A stretch of 64,000 nucleotides of DNA from Phytomonas francai (taxonomy: Eukaryota; Euglenozoa; Kinetoplastea; Trypanosomatida; Trypanosomatidae). Shown here one piece after another: positions 45,248 through 54,100 of this stretch; within the stretch, counting starts at the first letter, position 1, and every line of letters starts with the position of its first letter. Location: assembly GCA_001766655.1 (NCBI GenBank), contig MJCC01000017.1, positions 62,001 through 126,000 of the forward strand. The letters run 5' to 3'. A program made the position numbers and the translations under genes. The notes under the pieces are model-generated. The model was not told the DNA's origin. It did no database searches and saw nothing but the letters and a program-made list of their open reading frames with translations.

Positions 45248-46010
45248 CTACCCTGTCTGATTGGCTATGCGTGTACGAAAACACAAATAATACATAGACA
45301 CAGAAATACAAGGCACCTTAAAATAAATGGAAACTGCAATATCAAAAATGCTTTCAAGAAATAAAGAGTATAGACTTAGGTTTGTAACCAAAAAGAGCCC
45401 AAACTTCTACACTAGTCTAAAATTTATTGGAATAATCTAAACGATGAGAGTGTTGCGGGAGAAATAAGGACTTAACGCAAATAAAAAAACTCACACGCGC
45501 CTAACACGAAAAACTAGCCCAAAGGGAGAGTCCCCAACCCAAAATGTATAGACCAAGTGTAGGTGGCAAGATGTCTGATATTTAAAGTAAGAAAGTAGAA
45601 ATCCAGAAAACAAATAAATAGTGAATCGTGTGGGTTTAAAAGTAAACTCAAAATGATTTGCTTGATAGGGAGAAAATAGGGCCTGTATTCATACTTTTAA
45701 AGCATCCAATTGAAGAAAGAAGCGCTGTCGTTGTTATGAATAAACAACCATATATATATATATATATTGTGAAATGCCATTGAATATAGACAAATATTGA
45801 ACGTCGCAACCAAAATAAAGCGATAGGGGTGGGGTGGGGTGGGTTGAAACCCTAACCTACTTACCCTACTTTAAAACCAAAAATACATATAGACGTTGGA
45901 GTTTATTTTCAATATCAATCTTCCTCGCCGTAGTCATCGAGCGCACTGCTGGTTAAAGGGGACCGCGTTTCGAGCGGATTCATCTCCACCTGAATGGTCA
46001 AACTGCTTTC
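45127..46010. other. Spacer with AT repeats and G-rich quadruplex-like motif
   Basis: No gene. Contains AT dinucleotide runs at 45219-45247 and 45750-45768 and a G-tract cluster at 45826-45844. Its right end (45934-46010) is the 3' extension of a frame that I consider out of frame with the real gene end at 46011. Confidence 0.6.
45826..45844 (+). other. Potential G-quadruplex
   Basis: GGGGTGGGGTGGGGTGGG: four G runs separated by single T, an ideal quadruplex-forming sequence on the + strand, which is the template strand here. It lies about 170 bases downstream of the gene ending at 46011. Confidence 0.75.
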
Positions 46011-46522
46011 CTAGCGGTTGTAGTCGACGGAATCCACATTCTCGAAATACACGTTCGGCGCGGATTTTAACTCCTCGAGCTGCTGCTCGAGTTCGTCGCG
46101 AAACCCCTGTAGGGTGAGGGGGCCCGGGGGCGTGGGGTTCTCCTGGCCCGCCCACCCGCCGCCAAGCGACTCTCTTGCTTCTTCCTCGTGATCCGCGGCC
46201 GTGCCGCGGAAGGAAAGCGCGCGGCAGCAGAGGGCGCGGAGGCGCGGTGGCAGCCCCGCGGGCATCCGGCACGCCTGCAAGCACGAGATCTTCACCCTGC
46301 CCTCGTCCCCACCGCTGGCCTCGTCGCCGAGGAGGCGCCAGAGCTCGCATTGCCGGGCGAGGTGCGCGTAGGGGACCGTCCGCGTGAGCATCGCGAAGGC
46401 GTAGCAGGGCGCGGGGGGGGGGAGGGGGGCCGCCGCCCGCGGCATCGGCAGCCCCCGTACGACCCGGCGCAGCTGCCGCGCGAGGGAGCCCGGCGGCTCC
46501 CCCGCCGCTACCCTCCCGCCAT

Positions 46523-46690
46523 CCCCCGTCAGATCTCTCCTGCTTTCTCCCATCGCTGCCTCCCCCCGTCACATCCCACCCGCTCTCTCTCCTCAGATTC
46601 CTTCCACCTTCTCTTGTCACTCCTCTCCTGCCTTCCCCCGTTACATCCCACCCCCCTTCTCTTGTCGTTCCTTTCCCCCCTTCCCTCCCC
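46523..46690. repeat. Degenerate pyrimidine-rich tandem repeat
   Basis: Imperfect units of about 70 bases on the + strand sharing CCCCCGTYACATCCCACCC and CTTCTCTTGTC cores (for example 46565-46580 and 46635-46651). It sits inside the broken gene and carries an in-frame stop for the flanking coding frame. Confidence 0.7.
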
Positions 46691-47082
46691 CCCGCGCCGC
46701 GTCCGCGAGGGCCTCCGCGACCTGCAGGACGACGGCGACGGCGTCGCGCAGGGACACGAAGGCCGGCCGGCCCGTGGGCGACGAGGATGAGGACGAGAAG
46801 GCGGAGGGGGGCCGAGGGAAGGGGCCGGCCTCTTTCTCTTTCTCTTCCTCGTCCGTGGGGGCAAGGCGGTAGAGCGCGGCGCCCCGGCGGCGGTGCTCGT
46901 CGGCCGCGGTCTCCGGCGTGAGCAGGCCCCGCGCGTTCGTCAGCTCCTTCACGACCACGGGCTCGCCGTGGAGGTAGAACCCTTTGCGGAGCTCGAACCG
47001 CTGCACAAGCCGCGCGCTTCCCGCGCGATGGGAGGGGAGGGGGCCGAGATTCCAGCCCGGGTCCTCGACGGCGCGCTCCAGG

Positions 47083-47196
47083 CTCCCAGTAGGGGCACCC
47101 TCCACGCGCGCAGCCGAAGACGGTTGTAGAGCGAGGCAATCCCTTTACCCGCTCCTCGTCCCCCGCGGTCAGCGAGGAGGGCGCCCCTACTGGGAG
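47083..47196. repeat. Inverted repeat inside the broken gene
   Basis: CTCCCAGTAGGGGC (47083-47096) and its exact reverse complement GCCCCTACTGGGAG (47183-47196), 86 bases apart. Allowing one mismatch the arms extend to about 21 bases. The interval is where the reading frame changes. Confidence 0.85.
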
Positions 47197-47442
47197 GCCC
47201 TCTTCGATCGCGTTCGAGGAGGCGGGATCCTCGCCGTCTTTGCCTACCCCCGCGAAAACTCCACCCGTTGTCTCTTCCTCCCTCTGGAGCGTAGCCCCAC
47301 CGAGTGGAAAGCTCGGGCGCGATAGCGAAAGCAGCAAACGCGGGTTCTGCTCTTCGTCGATTCGCATCGCGCGGCGGTCTTCGGCCTCCCAGCCTGCCGT
47401 GGAATGCAGGTTCCACGCCATCTCAATCCGCTCTCGAAGCAC

Positions 47443-48465
47443 CGTAAAAAATCCGTGGTAACGAAAAGAATACCCCGAGAACCGCCTTCCAACCTGGCTC
47501 GCACGACATCAACTTGATAAGGTAATCCCCAGAGCGCGCACTACTCACTAGTTGTGGAGTTGGTCGAGGATCTGACAGAGTTTGGAGAAGCCTGTAAATC
47601 CTAACGAGCCGGTTTGTGAAGATTTGAGTTTGTTCTCAGTTGGTGCGTACACGAGGGGCCTCCCGCTTGATGTGTTCGACAAGCTCTTTAAAAAGCAGTT
47701 CTTCCTCTTCAACCGAACTTGACACCATTTTTGTTTCTCTTTGTGTTCTTCCCTTGCTCTTTAGATGGTATTTAGAAGGCAACCTATCTTCCTGTTTTTT
47801 TTTTTTACGCTGAACTAGGTGTCTCTCTCTCTCTCTCTTTTTATATACAATACTTATTCATATTTTTTTAAATATATTCGACACCTATGCATTGAGAATA
47901 GAGCTGAGATGAGGTGAAACAGTGGGATGTCCGATGCTCCAGCCTTAATATCTTGTCGCTTTCCTTCACAATTCATTTATTCCTTCAGCTTCATTTTTTT
48001 TCTTAGAATATATGAATATCTATTCATATACAGTTAGTTCGCATCGAAGCATCCTGAAAGGTGTCTGATCTCAGCAAATGAGACCAGATCTATTTTACGG
48101 AGTTTACCTAAATAATATACCAAACCCTACCCACACATTACGAGAAATGAGAGAAAAATTAAGACAAGGGCCCCTTTTCATCGACAGGGTCTTTAACACG
48201 CACTCATTTCAATAATTTTCCCTCTGGAAAGTTAGCGATACCAGATTAAAATAAAACATGTGAAAAAATTTCCCGTATTTTTCGCACTTCAAGAACCCGA
48301 GTGATCCATTTCGGACCGTATGCGAGGTCGAAAAGAGAGAAAAAAGGGGGAAAACCGAATTCAAAACAGACTGGTCATCCGACGCCAATTTTCACTGTCC
48401 CAAAAAAAAACGAAACGACAACCAACCAAAGGGGATGGTGGTGGTTGAAGAGGAGCAGGCAAGCG
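47443..48465. other. Spacer of about 1 kb
   Basis: No convincing gene on either strand. A CT repeat lies at 47821-47840; the rest is AT-rich. The + strand frame 48301-48648 overlaps the 3' end of the dehydrogenase gene and is against the transcription direction. Confidence 0.6.
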
Positions 48466-49767
48466 TTAATAAAAGTCTTCGTACGTAAACTCAATCGATT
48501 CCTCTTCATTGCCTTTTCCATCCTGCGCAGCAGGCGTGGCGGTGGTTGGGGGGGATGCCGCTGCCTTCGGGTGACCCCCTTCCAAAGGAATCCCCCCTTC
48601 CGCACCGCCGTCGCTGCTATTCTCCTGGTCCAAGAGAAACGCGGCTGAGGTCAAACCGCGAGGCTGAAATGCTTCCAGGTCGGCGCCCTCGTCGCTCCTT
48701 CGGCTTCCGCCTTTCATGGGGTGCTTGGCGAGGGCGGAGGCCCGGCGCTCCTCGCGCTCGATCGCGGTGGCGGCCTGGATGAAGTGGATCGCGGCGGAGA
48801 TATCGCGATCGCCCATCCCGGCCTCCGAGGCGGCCCCCAGCATCCGCAGCGCGGAGTCCATCACGGGAAACTTCTCCTCCTCCTCTTCGCCGTTTCCCCC
48901 GCGCCCTGTCGAGCTCCCCTTCACGGCGGCGGCGGATTCGCTCAAGGAGGCGTCGAGCAGGGAGAGGTCCTCGAGGAGGTGGTCGACGGTGGCCCCGGAG
49001 GCGGGCGGGAGTTTATCCGGATTCCGCACGAGGTCCTGCATCGTCGGGGCGTTCCGCCGGAGCATCGTACTCGCGCCCCAGGACGCGTCGAGCACCCGCA
49101 GGAGCCGCGCGTGGTCCTCGATGCCGAGGCGATTCGCGATCGTCATCGCCTCGGCGGCGGCCGCGTTGTGCGAGGCGACGAGGGCCTGCGAGAGGAGCTT
49201 CGCCGCGCTCCCCGCCCCGGCCTCCCCCCCCATGTGGTGGATGCCGTCCGCGTACATCCGGAAGATCGGCTGGAGCCGCTGGAAGGCCTCGGCGGCCCCC
49301 CCGACCATCAGCGTGAGCTGCCCGTTGAAGGCCGCCCGCGGGCTGCCGCTCATCGGGGCGTCCAGGAAAACGGCGCCGCGGCCCCGCGCGGCCGCCGCGG
49401 CCGCCCGCGAGAGCCCGACGTCGACCGTCGTGTGGTCGACGATGATTTGGCCGGGGCGGGCCTGCGGGAGGAGGGCGTCGGGGCCGTCCAAAAGCACCCC
49501 CGCGGCCGCCCCCCGGTCCGCGAGGACGAGGAGGAGGACATCGCACCAGGCGGCCATCGTCCGGTAGCGCTCGTGGAGCCGCATCGCGCAGGTCGCGCCG
49601 TCGACGCCGAGGTCCGCGGCGACCCGCCGCGCCTTCGCGGGCGAGCGGCTGTGGATTTGCAGGTAAAACGCCCCGCGGGCCTTGAAGGCGAGGTTGCGCA
49701 GGATGGGCACCCCCATATTCCCCATCCCCACCACCCCCACGTTCAACGAACGCTTCACCGACGCCAT
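48466..49767 (-). CDS. Beta-hydroxyacid dehydrogenase (3-hydroxyisobutyrate dehydrogenase family)
   Basis: Protein of 433 residues, ATG 49767. The N-terminal Rossmann domain has the dinucleotide motif VGVVGMGNMG (G14, G16, G19). Substrate-binding motif DAPMSGSPRAA (about 136-146) and catalytic Lys190 in GAGSAAKLLSQ are present, followed by the all-helical second domain. This fits NAD(P)-dependent enzymes such as 3-hydroxyisobutyrate or glyoxylate/succinic semialdehyde reductases; the substrate cannot be told. A Gly/Glu-rich insertion (about 305-320) and a long disordered C-terminal extension (from about 360) make it longer than the usual 290-330. The spacer upstream has a GT/poly-G tract that becomes poly-C in the transcript. 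Confidence 0.86.
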   Translation of the reverse strand: MASVKRSLNVGVVGMGNMGVPILRNLAFKARGAFYLQIHSRSPAKARRVAADLGVDGATCAMRLHERYRTMAAWCDVLLLVLADRGAAAGVLLDGPDALLPQARPGQIIVDHTTVDVGLSRAAAAAARGRGAVFLDAPMSGSPRAAFNGQLTLMVGGAAEAFQRLQPIFRMYADGIHHMGGEAGAGSAAKLLSQALVASHNAAAAEAMTIANRLGIEDHARLLRVLDASWGASTMLRRNAPTMQDLVRNPDKLPPASGATVDHLLEDLSLLDASLSESAAAVKGSSTGRGGNGEEEEEKFPVMDSALRMLGAASEAGMGDRDISAAIHFIQAATAIEREERRASALAKHPMKGGSRRSDEGADLEAFQPRGLTSAAFLLDQENSSDGGAEGGIPLEGGHPKAAASPPTTATPAAQDGKGNEEESIEFTYEDFY

Positions 49768-49790
49768 TCACGCGATCCAGACGAAAGGGC

Positions 49791-49819
49791 GTGTGTGTGG
49801 GGGGGGGGGGAGGGGGGGG
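49791..49819. repeat. (GT)n and poly-G tract upstream of the dehydrogenase gene
   Basis: GT alternation then 12 G, one A and 8 G, only about 25 bases before the ATG at 49767 in transcript orientation, where it is C-rich. No CT (AG on the - strand) lies between it and the ATG. The A/G run at 49868-49905 with CT near 49863 is a better acceptor candidate. Confidence 0.85.
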
Positions 49820-50255
49820 CGGGAGCCGTCTCAGTCCGATCCTATCTAATATTCCTTCTTCTTCTCCCCAGCATCACGAAAAGAAAAAGAAGAAAGAAAA
49901 GACAGTAAAAGTCAACAATTGAGGGTCAAGCTTTGAAACACACATCCACCTTTCTCTCTCTACCCAATAATCCGATCCTCATCAGGGCAATCGCTACATG
50001 CGGAAATGATTGACGAACACGTAAGAGAACACAATCCTCCTCCTTTTCTTTAAGCTAAAAAAGGTAGGACCCCACCATGAACATACCCCGACCATTTTAT
50101 TCCTTATAAACATGACAGTTTTTTTTTTTAATGGGTATGTTACTTTTTTATACTTTAAGGTAAAATCATTAAAAGCCCAAAAATTCACAGAACCCACACC
50201 TAGGAGTAATTCTGTACTTCAAAATACACCTTTGCCTTTTTTTTTTGATCAATTG

Positions 50256-50465
50256 CTAAGCCGCGAGGATGACGTTGTTGATTGGGATAAATATTAGCTT
50301 AATAAAGAAGCCCAGGAATCCCATCATTAGGAACCCAATGAGCGTCATGAAGGCTATATGCGTGAACTCGTTGTAGTTCGGCTTCTGGCATTTACGAATG
50401 AGCATGCGGCTGTTCTTGAAGAAGACAGTTATGGGGTGGATGACAGCATCATCGATGTAGTCCAT
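50256..50465 (-). CDS. SEC61G: Sec61 gamma subunit (SecE-like)
   Basis: Protein of 69 residues, the usual size for Sec61 gamma. It forms the ER translocon with Sec61 alpha and beta. An amphipathic N-terminal helix contains PITVFFKNSRMLIRKCQKPN, and is followed by the family hinge NEFTHIAFMTLIGFLMMGF and a single C-terminal transmembrane helix ending near residue 65. It starts at ATG 50465. Spacers on both sides (49768-50255 and 50466-51303) hold no other gene. Confidence 0.93.
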   Translation of the reverse strand: MDYIDDAVIHPITVFFKNSRMLIRKCQKPNYNEFTHIAFMTLIGFLMMGFLGFFIKLIFIPINNVILAA

Positions 50466-51303
50466 TTTCGCTTACCTAATCAGAGCTTTTTATTCTTTTT
50501 CGGATTTCTACTTCTCGGAGCTAAAACAACAATATAGAAACGAGCAAATAAATTCATATACCATCTTAACGCATGTTCTCGATGTCTACAGTTATGGAAC
50601 CTTTTTGTTTAAACGTATTCATTTTGGAGAACTCCAGATTCAAACCGGCGCACAAGCAAATTATATTTCAAACTCACAGGAAGAAGTAAATAAGAATATA
50701 AGGGATGATGTAAATCTATATTTAGGACTTTACGGTTAGCTTATTCCTGAACTTCCCCCCCCCGCCCCCCTATCCTTGTCTTCTCTTGATTACAATTAAG
50801 GAGAGCCGAATGCGTGCTTATCGATAAAAATAAATAATATACGAAAAGCGTCTTGAAGTCGCACTAGATTTTTTCTAGCTTTTTTTTGTGGAATAAATTC
50901 TATATTTTCTATATTTCACAGTAATACTTTCATGGGGAGTGTATTAAACGGAAGAAAAGCCTGCAATAGCGACACAAGCGGGAAAATTAATCATAAAAGG
51001 AGACCCCTTACACTTTAAACAAACACGCCTTTGCTTGCACCTGGTTCATCTCATCCATACCCAACGAAAAACTTTTTGGTAAACAGGAAGCACTCTTGGG
51101 GAGTTCAATGGTCCCGAACACCTTCCACTACCAATCTACAAGCACAGAAGAACAACGCCCCTTTTCGATACTGCATACGTGTTTCTGCATGCCTGACAAT
51201 TTATCCATAGTTATCCCCCCCCCCCCCCTCCTTGCGTCCTCTCTCTTTTACAGTACGGATGAGTTTTATATTATTCTCCTCTTCCCCTCTCTTCCGGCAG
51301 CGC
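50466..51303. other. Spacer with 14-C tract
   Basis: AT-rich; C run at 51215-51228, about 75 bases past the 3' end of the oxygenase gene. It is the one long homopolymer in the - strand block with C on the + strand. No gene. Confidence 0.65.
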
Positions 51304-52572
51304 TCAGTGCGTCGGCATGAGGTCCCCGGCGAGGAAGCTGTCCTGGGCGTCCGTCGCGGGGTTCTCATCCTGCTGGAGGAGTGGCTCGATGCGGGCGTCG
51401 TGGTCGGGCATCGCGAAGAAGACGATACTGCACCGCCCCTGTCCCTTCGCGACGTTCTTCACGCGGTGTGGGGTGGCCTCGATAAGGCCGCCGGACCACC
51501 GCTCGAGAAAGACCCCGGCGTTCACGAGCAGCGCGTCCTCGAGGACGGGGACGGCAACGAAGCTCTCGCGCGCGTCGTCCCAGACCTCCAGCCCGCCCAT
51601 GGAGTCCTGTGCGAGGAGGGTGATCGTGCTGAGGTCTTTGTGCGGGTCCAGCCGCGAGATGGGCTCGCCCTGCCCGTCCTCCTCGTCGTTCGCCGTTGAC
51701 AACGGCTGTGTTCGCGCGCCTTTCCGGCGGAGGACGCGGACCCCGCCCGGGTTCTGCGCGGACTGCGCGCCCTGAATCGCGACCCCCTGCCGAACCCGCG
51801 TCGCGTGCCCGAGCCGCGGGTAGTACTTCGCCTGCAGATCGCAGTCCCGCTTGTCGTGGAAGGGGGTGAAGTAGTCGAGGTCGTAGTCCTGCCCGGGGTC
51901 GACCCCGCCAGTCGGGATCGAGGGCCGGATCCCGAGCCCGCAGCTCACGTGCCGCAGCACGTCGAGACTCACGGCCGCGCAGAGCTCGTAGTAGGCCACC
52001 AGCATGTCCTTGAAGTCGGACATAAAGTTGCTGTGCAGGCCCGCGGCGGGCTCGTTGGCGTGGTTGAGCAGGACCTCCCAGGGGTTGCGGCGGCTGATCA
52101 GCGGGAGGTACTCGTGCTCCTCCCAGCCGCTCTGGACGTAGTAGGCCCGGCGGAGCTCCGCCGGCTCCGCGACGTCGTCGCGGCCGATCGAGAAGCAGTC
52201 GATCGCGTCGTCGACGCCGCTCGCGCCGACGTAGCGGTAGTAGCCGCGGAAGCCGTACGGCGTCCGGAGGCTCTCGAGTTCGTACTCCGAGAGCGGGGTC
52301 GGGGTGGGGTGGGGCCTCCCCCCGCGGTGGGGGGGGCCGGCGCGCGCGGCGGGCTCGCCCTGGGCGCGCAGGACGTACTGCTCGAAGAAGACGCGGCAGT
52401 CGCGGTGGAGCTGGTCGAGGATGGAGCGCTGGATGTAGGGGTGCTGGATGTAGCAGTAGCCGTGGGACTGCAGGGACTCGAGCAGGGCGTTGCTCGCGGA
52501 CTCCGTCACATTTCCGGCGCCCCGCCCGATCTTGACTAGGGTGCCCCAACGCAGGGCAGTGCGACACAGCAT
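51304..52572 (-). CDS. 2-oxoglutarate/Fe(II)-dependent dioxygenase, isopenicillin-N-synthase-like
   Basis: Protein of 422 residues from ATG 52572; the longer frame starts at a TTG beyond a poly-C tract. Iron ligands of the double-stranded beta-helix are present: His311-x-Asp313 (DPHKDLSTITLL) and distal His369 (ATPHRVKN). The 2-oxoglutarate-binding RxS is Arg380-x-Ser382 (RCSIVFF). The N-terminal 30-200 region resembles the DIOX_N part (SHGYCYIQHPYI). Between about 265 and 310 is a disordered insertion. Such enzymes hydroxylate or desaturate small molecules, and the substrate is unknown. Confidence 0.88.
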   Translation of the reverse strand: MLCRTALRWGTLVKIGRGAGNVTESASNALLESLQSHGYCYIQHPYIQRSILDQLHRDCRVFFEQYVLRAQGEPAARAGPPHRGGRPHPTPTPLSEYELESLRTPYGFRGYYRYVGASGVDDAIDCFSIGRDDVAEPAELRRAYYVQSGWEEHEYLPLISRRNPWEVLLNHANEPAAGLHSNFMSDFKDMLVAYYELCAAVSLDVLRHVSCGLGIRPSIPTGGVDPGQDYDLDYFTPFHDKRDCDLQAKYYPRLGHATRVRQGVAIQGAQSAQNPGGVRVLRRKGARTQPLSTANDEEDGQGEPISRLDPHKDLSTITLLAQDSMGGLEVWDDARESFVAVPVLEDALLVNAGVFLERWSGGLIEATPHRVKNVAKGQGRCSIVFFAMPDHDARIEPLLQQDENPATDAQDSFLAGDLMPTH

Positions 52573-53809
52573 CACGCTTGGCTTTTCTTCAGGGGGGGGG
52601 GGGAAGGACAAAGAGGAGGAAGAAGAACACAAATAGAAGAAACCCCGGTGGGGAGGGAATAGGGACCGTCAAGGATGCCTGGATGGGCACAAAAGAGGGA
52701 AAAGACGCCCTGGATGAATCCGGTTTGGGAACCCTGTTAAACTACTGATCTCTTTTTTTTTTTTTGTGGTTGATGGCGTTATGGATTTAGAGAAGACGGC
52801 CGTGCGGCTGAGGTTTCCGCTCCTTGCGGACAAAATTAGAAAAACACACACTCGATTATATCGTTTAGTTACAGTTCAGAGGGTAATGATTTTACATTTT
52901 TTTCGTTTTTTTTTTTTTTTATGTGCATTGTATTGCTCAAAGGGGTGGGATAACGTTAGATGATATGCTAGGCTGGTTGACTTTTCAAACCAATCACATC
53001 ACATTCACAGCAATCAGATGAGCCTCAGTATGCCATTTCACATTCTGTGGCATTACCAAACTGAGATGAATGCAACAGGCAACCTGCGTTTAAGCAAAAC
53101 GAGCAGACAAATAAAAAAGATAAGCAAATACATATAGTTTCGCTTTATTTTGTCAGGTGTATATCTCATCTCATTTTTGATATCACTTCTCCATATTCTA
53201 GACCAGATGATGCGCTGTACTCGTCTTTTCTAGCGCCGTTCGCTTGCAGCGAGGGCCAGATGGAGGGGAAAGAGAATGGTCGAGCTCCAGAATGCGGAAA
53301 GCTGAGGCCTATTCATTGCGACATCAATTACATTCACGGAGGATTCTCATTCTCGACATTTTTCCTTTTCTTATCGTGGAGCCTTTTTCGGTCACTAAAC
53401 ACCTTTGGAAAACGGGGGAAAATAGGTATGAGTAAACTACTAAAAGGATAGAAAAAGGTGCAATAGTGCTAAATTAAGAGTACCGATTAGAACCACAAGG
53501 CCCTGAACGCGTTAACACATACCCGCGGGACGGAATGGCTCCTCATGCCCCGCCAAAGGGTTTGGATGGAAATTATTTTGATAGGCATCATTGACATCGG
53601 AATTTTTATACATAAATGGTCATAATGATAATAATAATAATATGTCGATGCATAATACATAGCTACATAAATGATGAAGCTGTGACAACTTTGTCAAGGA
53701 ATGCTGCATTTTTCACTTTATACATTAATTGAGGTCATTTCACTTTACTTTCATTCCCTCTTCCTTAGAAATGGTAAAGTTTCCTCTTCACAACAAGTAA
53801 CACGCCCTC

Positions 53810-53852
<43 letters not shown>

Positions 53853-54100
53853 AGAAGACGTTACACAGGCACAACACCCTTTCATGGCGTCCCAATCTTG
53901 TCAGAGGGAACAACAAAAATAAAAATAAAATAAAAAAAAGGAACACCATGTATGTACTTATTTTTTTCTGAATTAGTATTATTAAATCTACGCTATGATA
54001 GGAGAAAGCGAGCAACAGTACGGCATGGCGGCGCCTCGGAAAAGAAGAAGCGTCGACAAAGCAGCGGAAGAAGGGATGGGGGGAATCGCGTGAGCGCGGG
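52573..54100. other. Spacer between oxygenase and dynein genes
   Basis: About 1.5 kb, AT-rich. A (CT)n(AT)n microsatellite lies at 53808-53849. Short + strand frames here oppose the transcription direction and show no domains. No gene supported. Confidence 0.6.
52587..52629 (-). promoter_or_regulatory. Putative C-rich spliced-leader acceptor of the oxygenase gene
   Basis: On the - strand a T/C-rich tract (52629-52604) runs into 12 C (52603-52592) and the first AG at 52588-52587, 15 bases before the ATG. Pyrimidine tracts dominated by C are unusual; the known preference in trypanosomes is for T. Confidence 0.5.

Larger units (their letters stand above)
46011..47442 (-). pseudogene. Gene with several frame jumps around a degenerate repeat (unrecognised)
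   Basis: Product not recognised. The N-terminal part (ATG 47442; MLRERIEMAWNLHSTAGWEA) is in one frame. Near 47180-47105 natural sequence moves through a second frame (GIASLYNRLRLRAWR) into a third (EGAPTGSLERAVEDPGWNL, then FELRKGFYLHGEPVVVKEL, to about 46690). A pyrimidine/purine-skewed degenerate repeat (46523-46690) introduces a stop at 46641 in that frame. The C-terminal part (CYAFAMLTRTVPYAHLARQC and a final VYFENVDSVDYNR with stop at 46011) is again in the third frame. The unbroken 502-codon frame ending at 45934 is therefore misleading. Either a decaying gene or an assembly with indels. Confidence 0.42.

Noticed and set aside
46011..47442. Programmed ribosomal frameshifting
   Set aside because: Several shifts in different directions would be needed and no single slippery site plus structure explains them.
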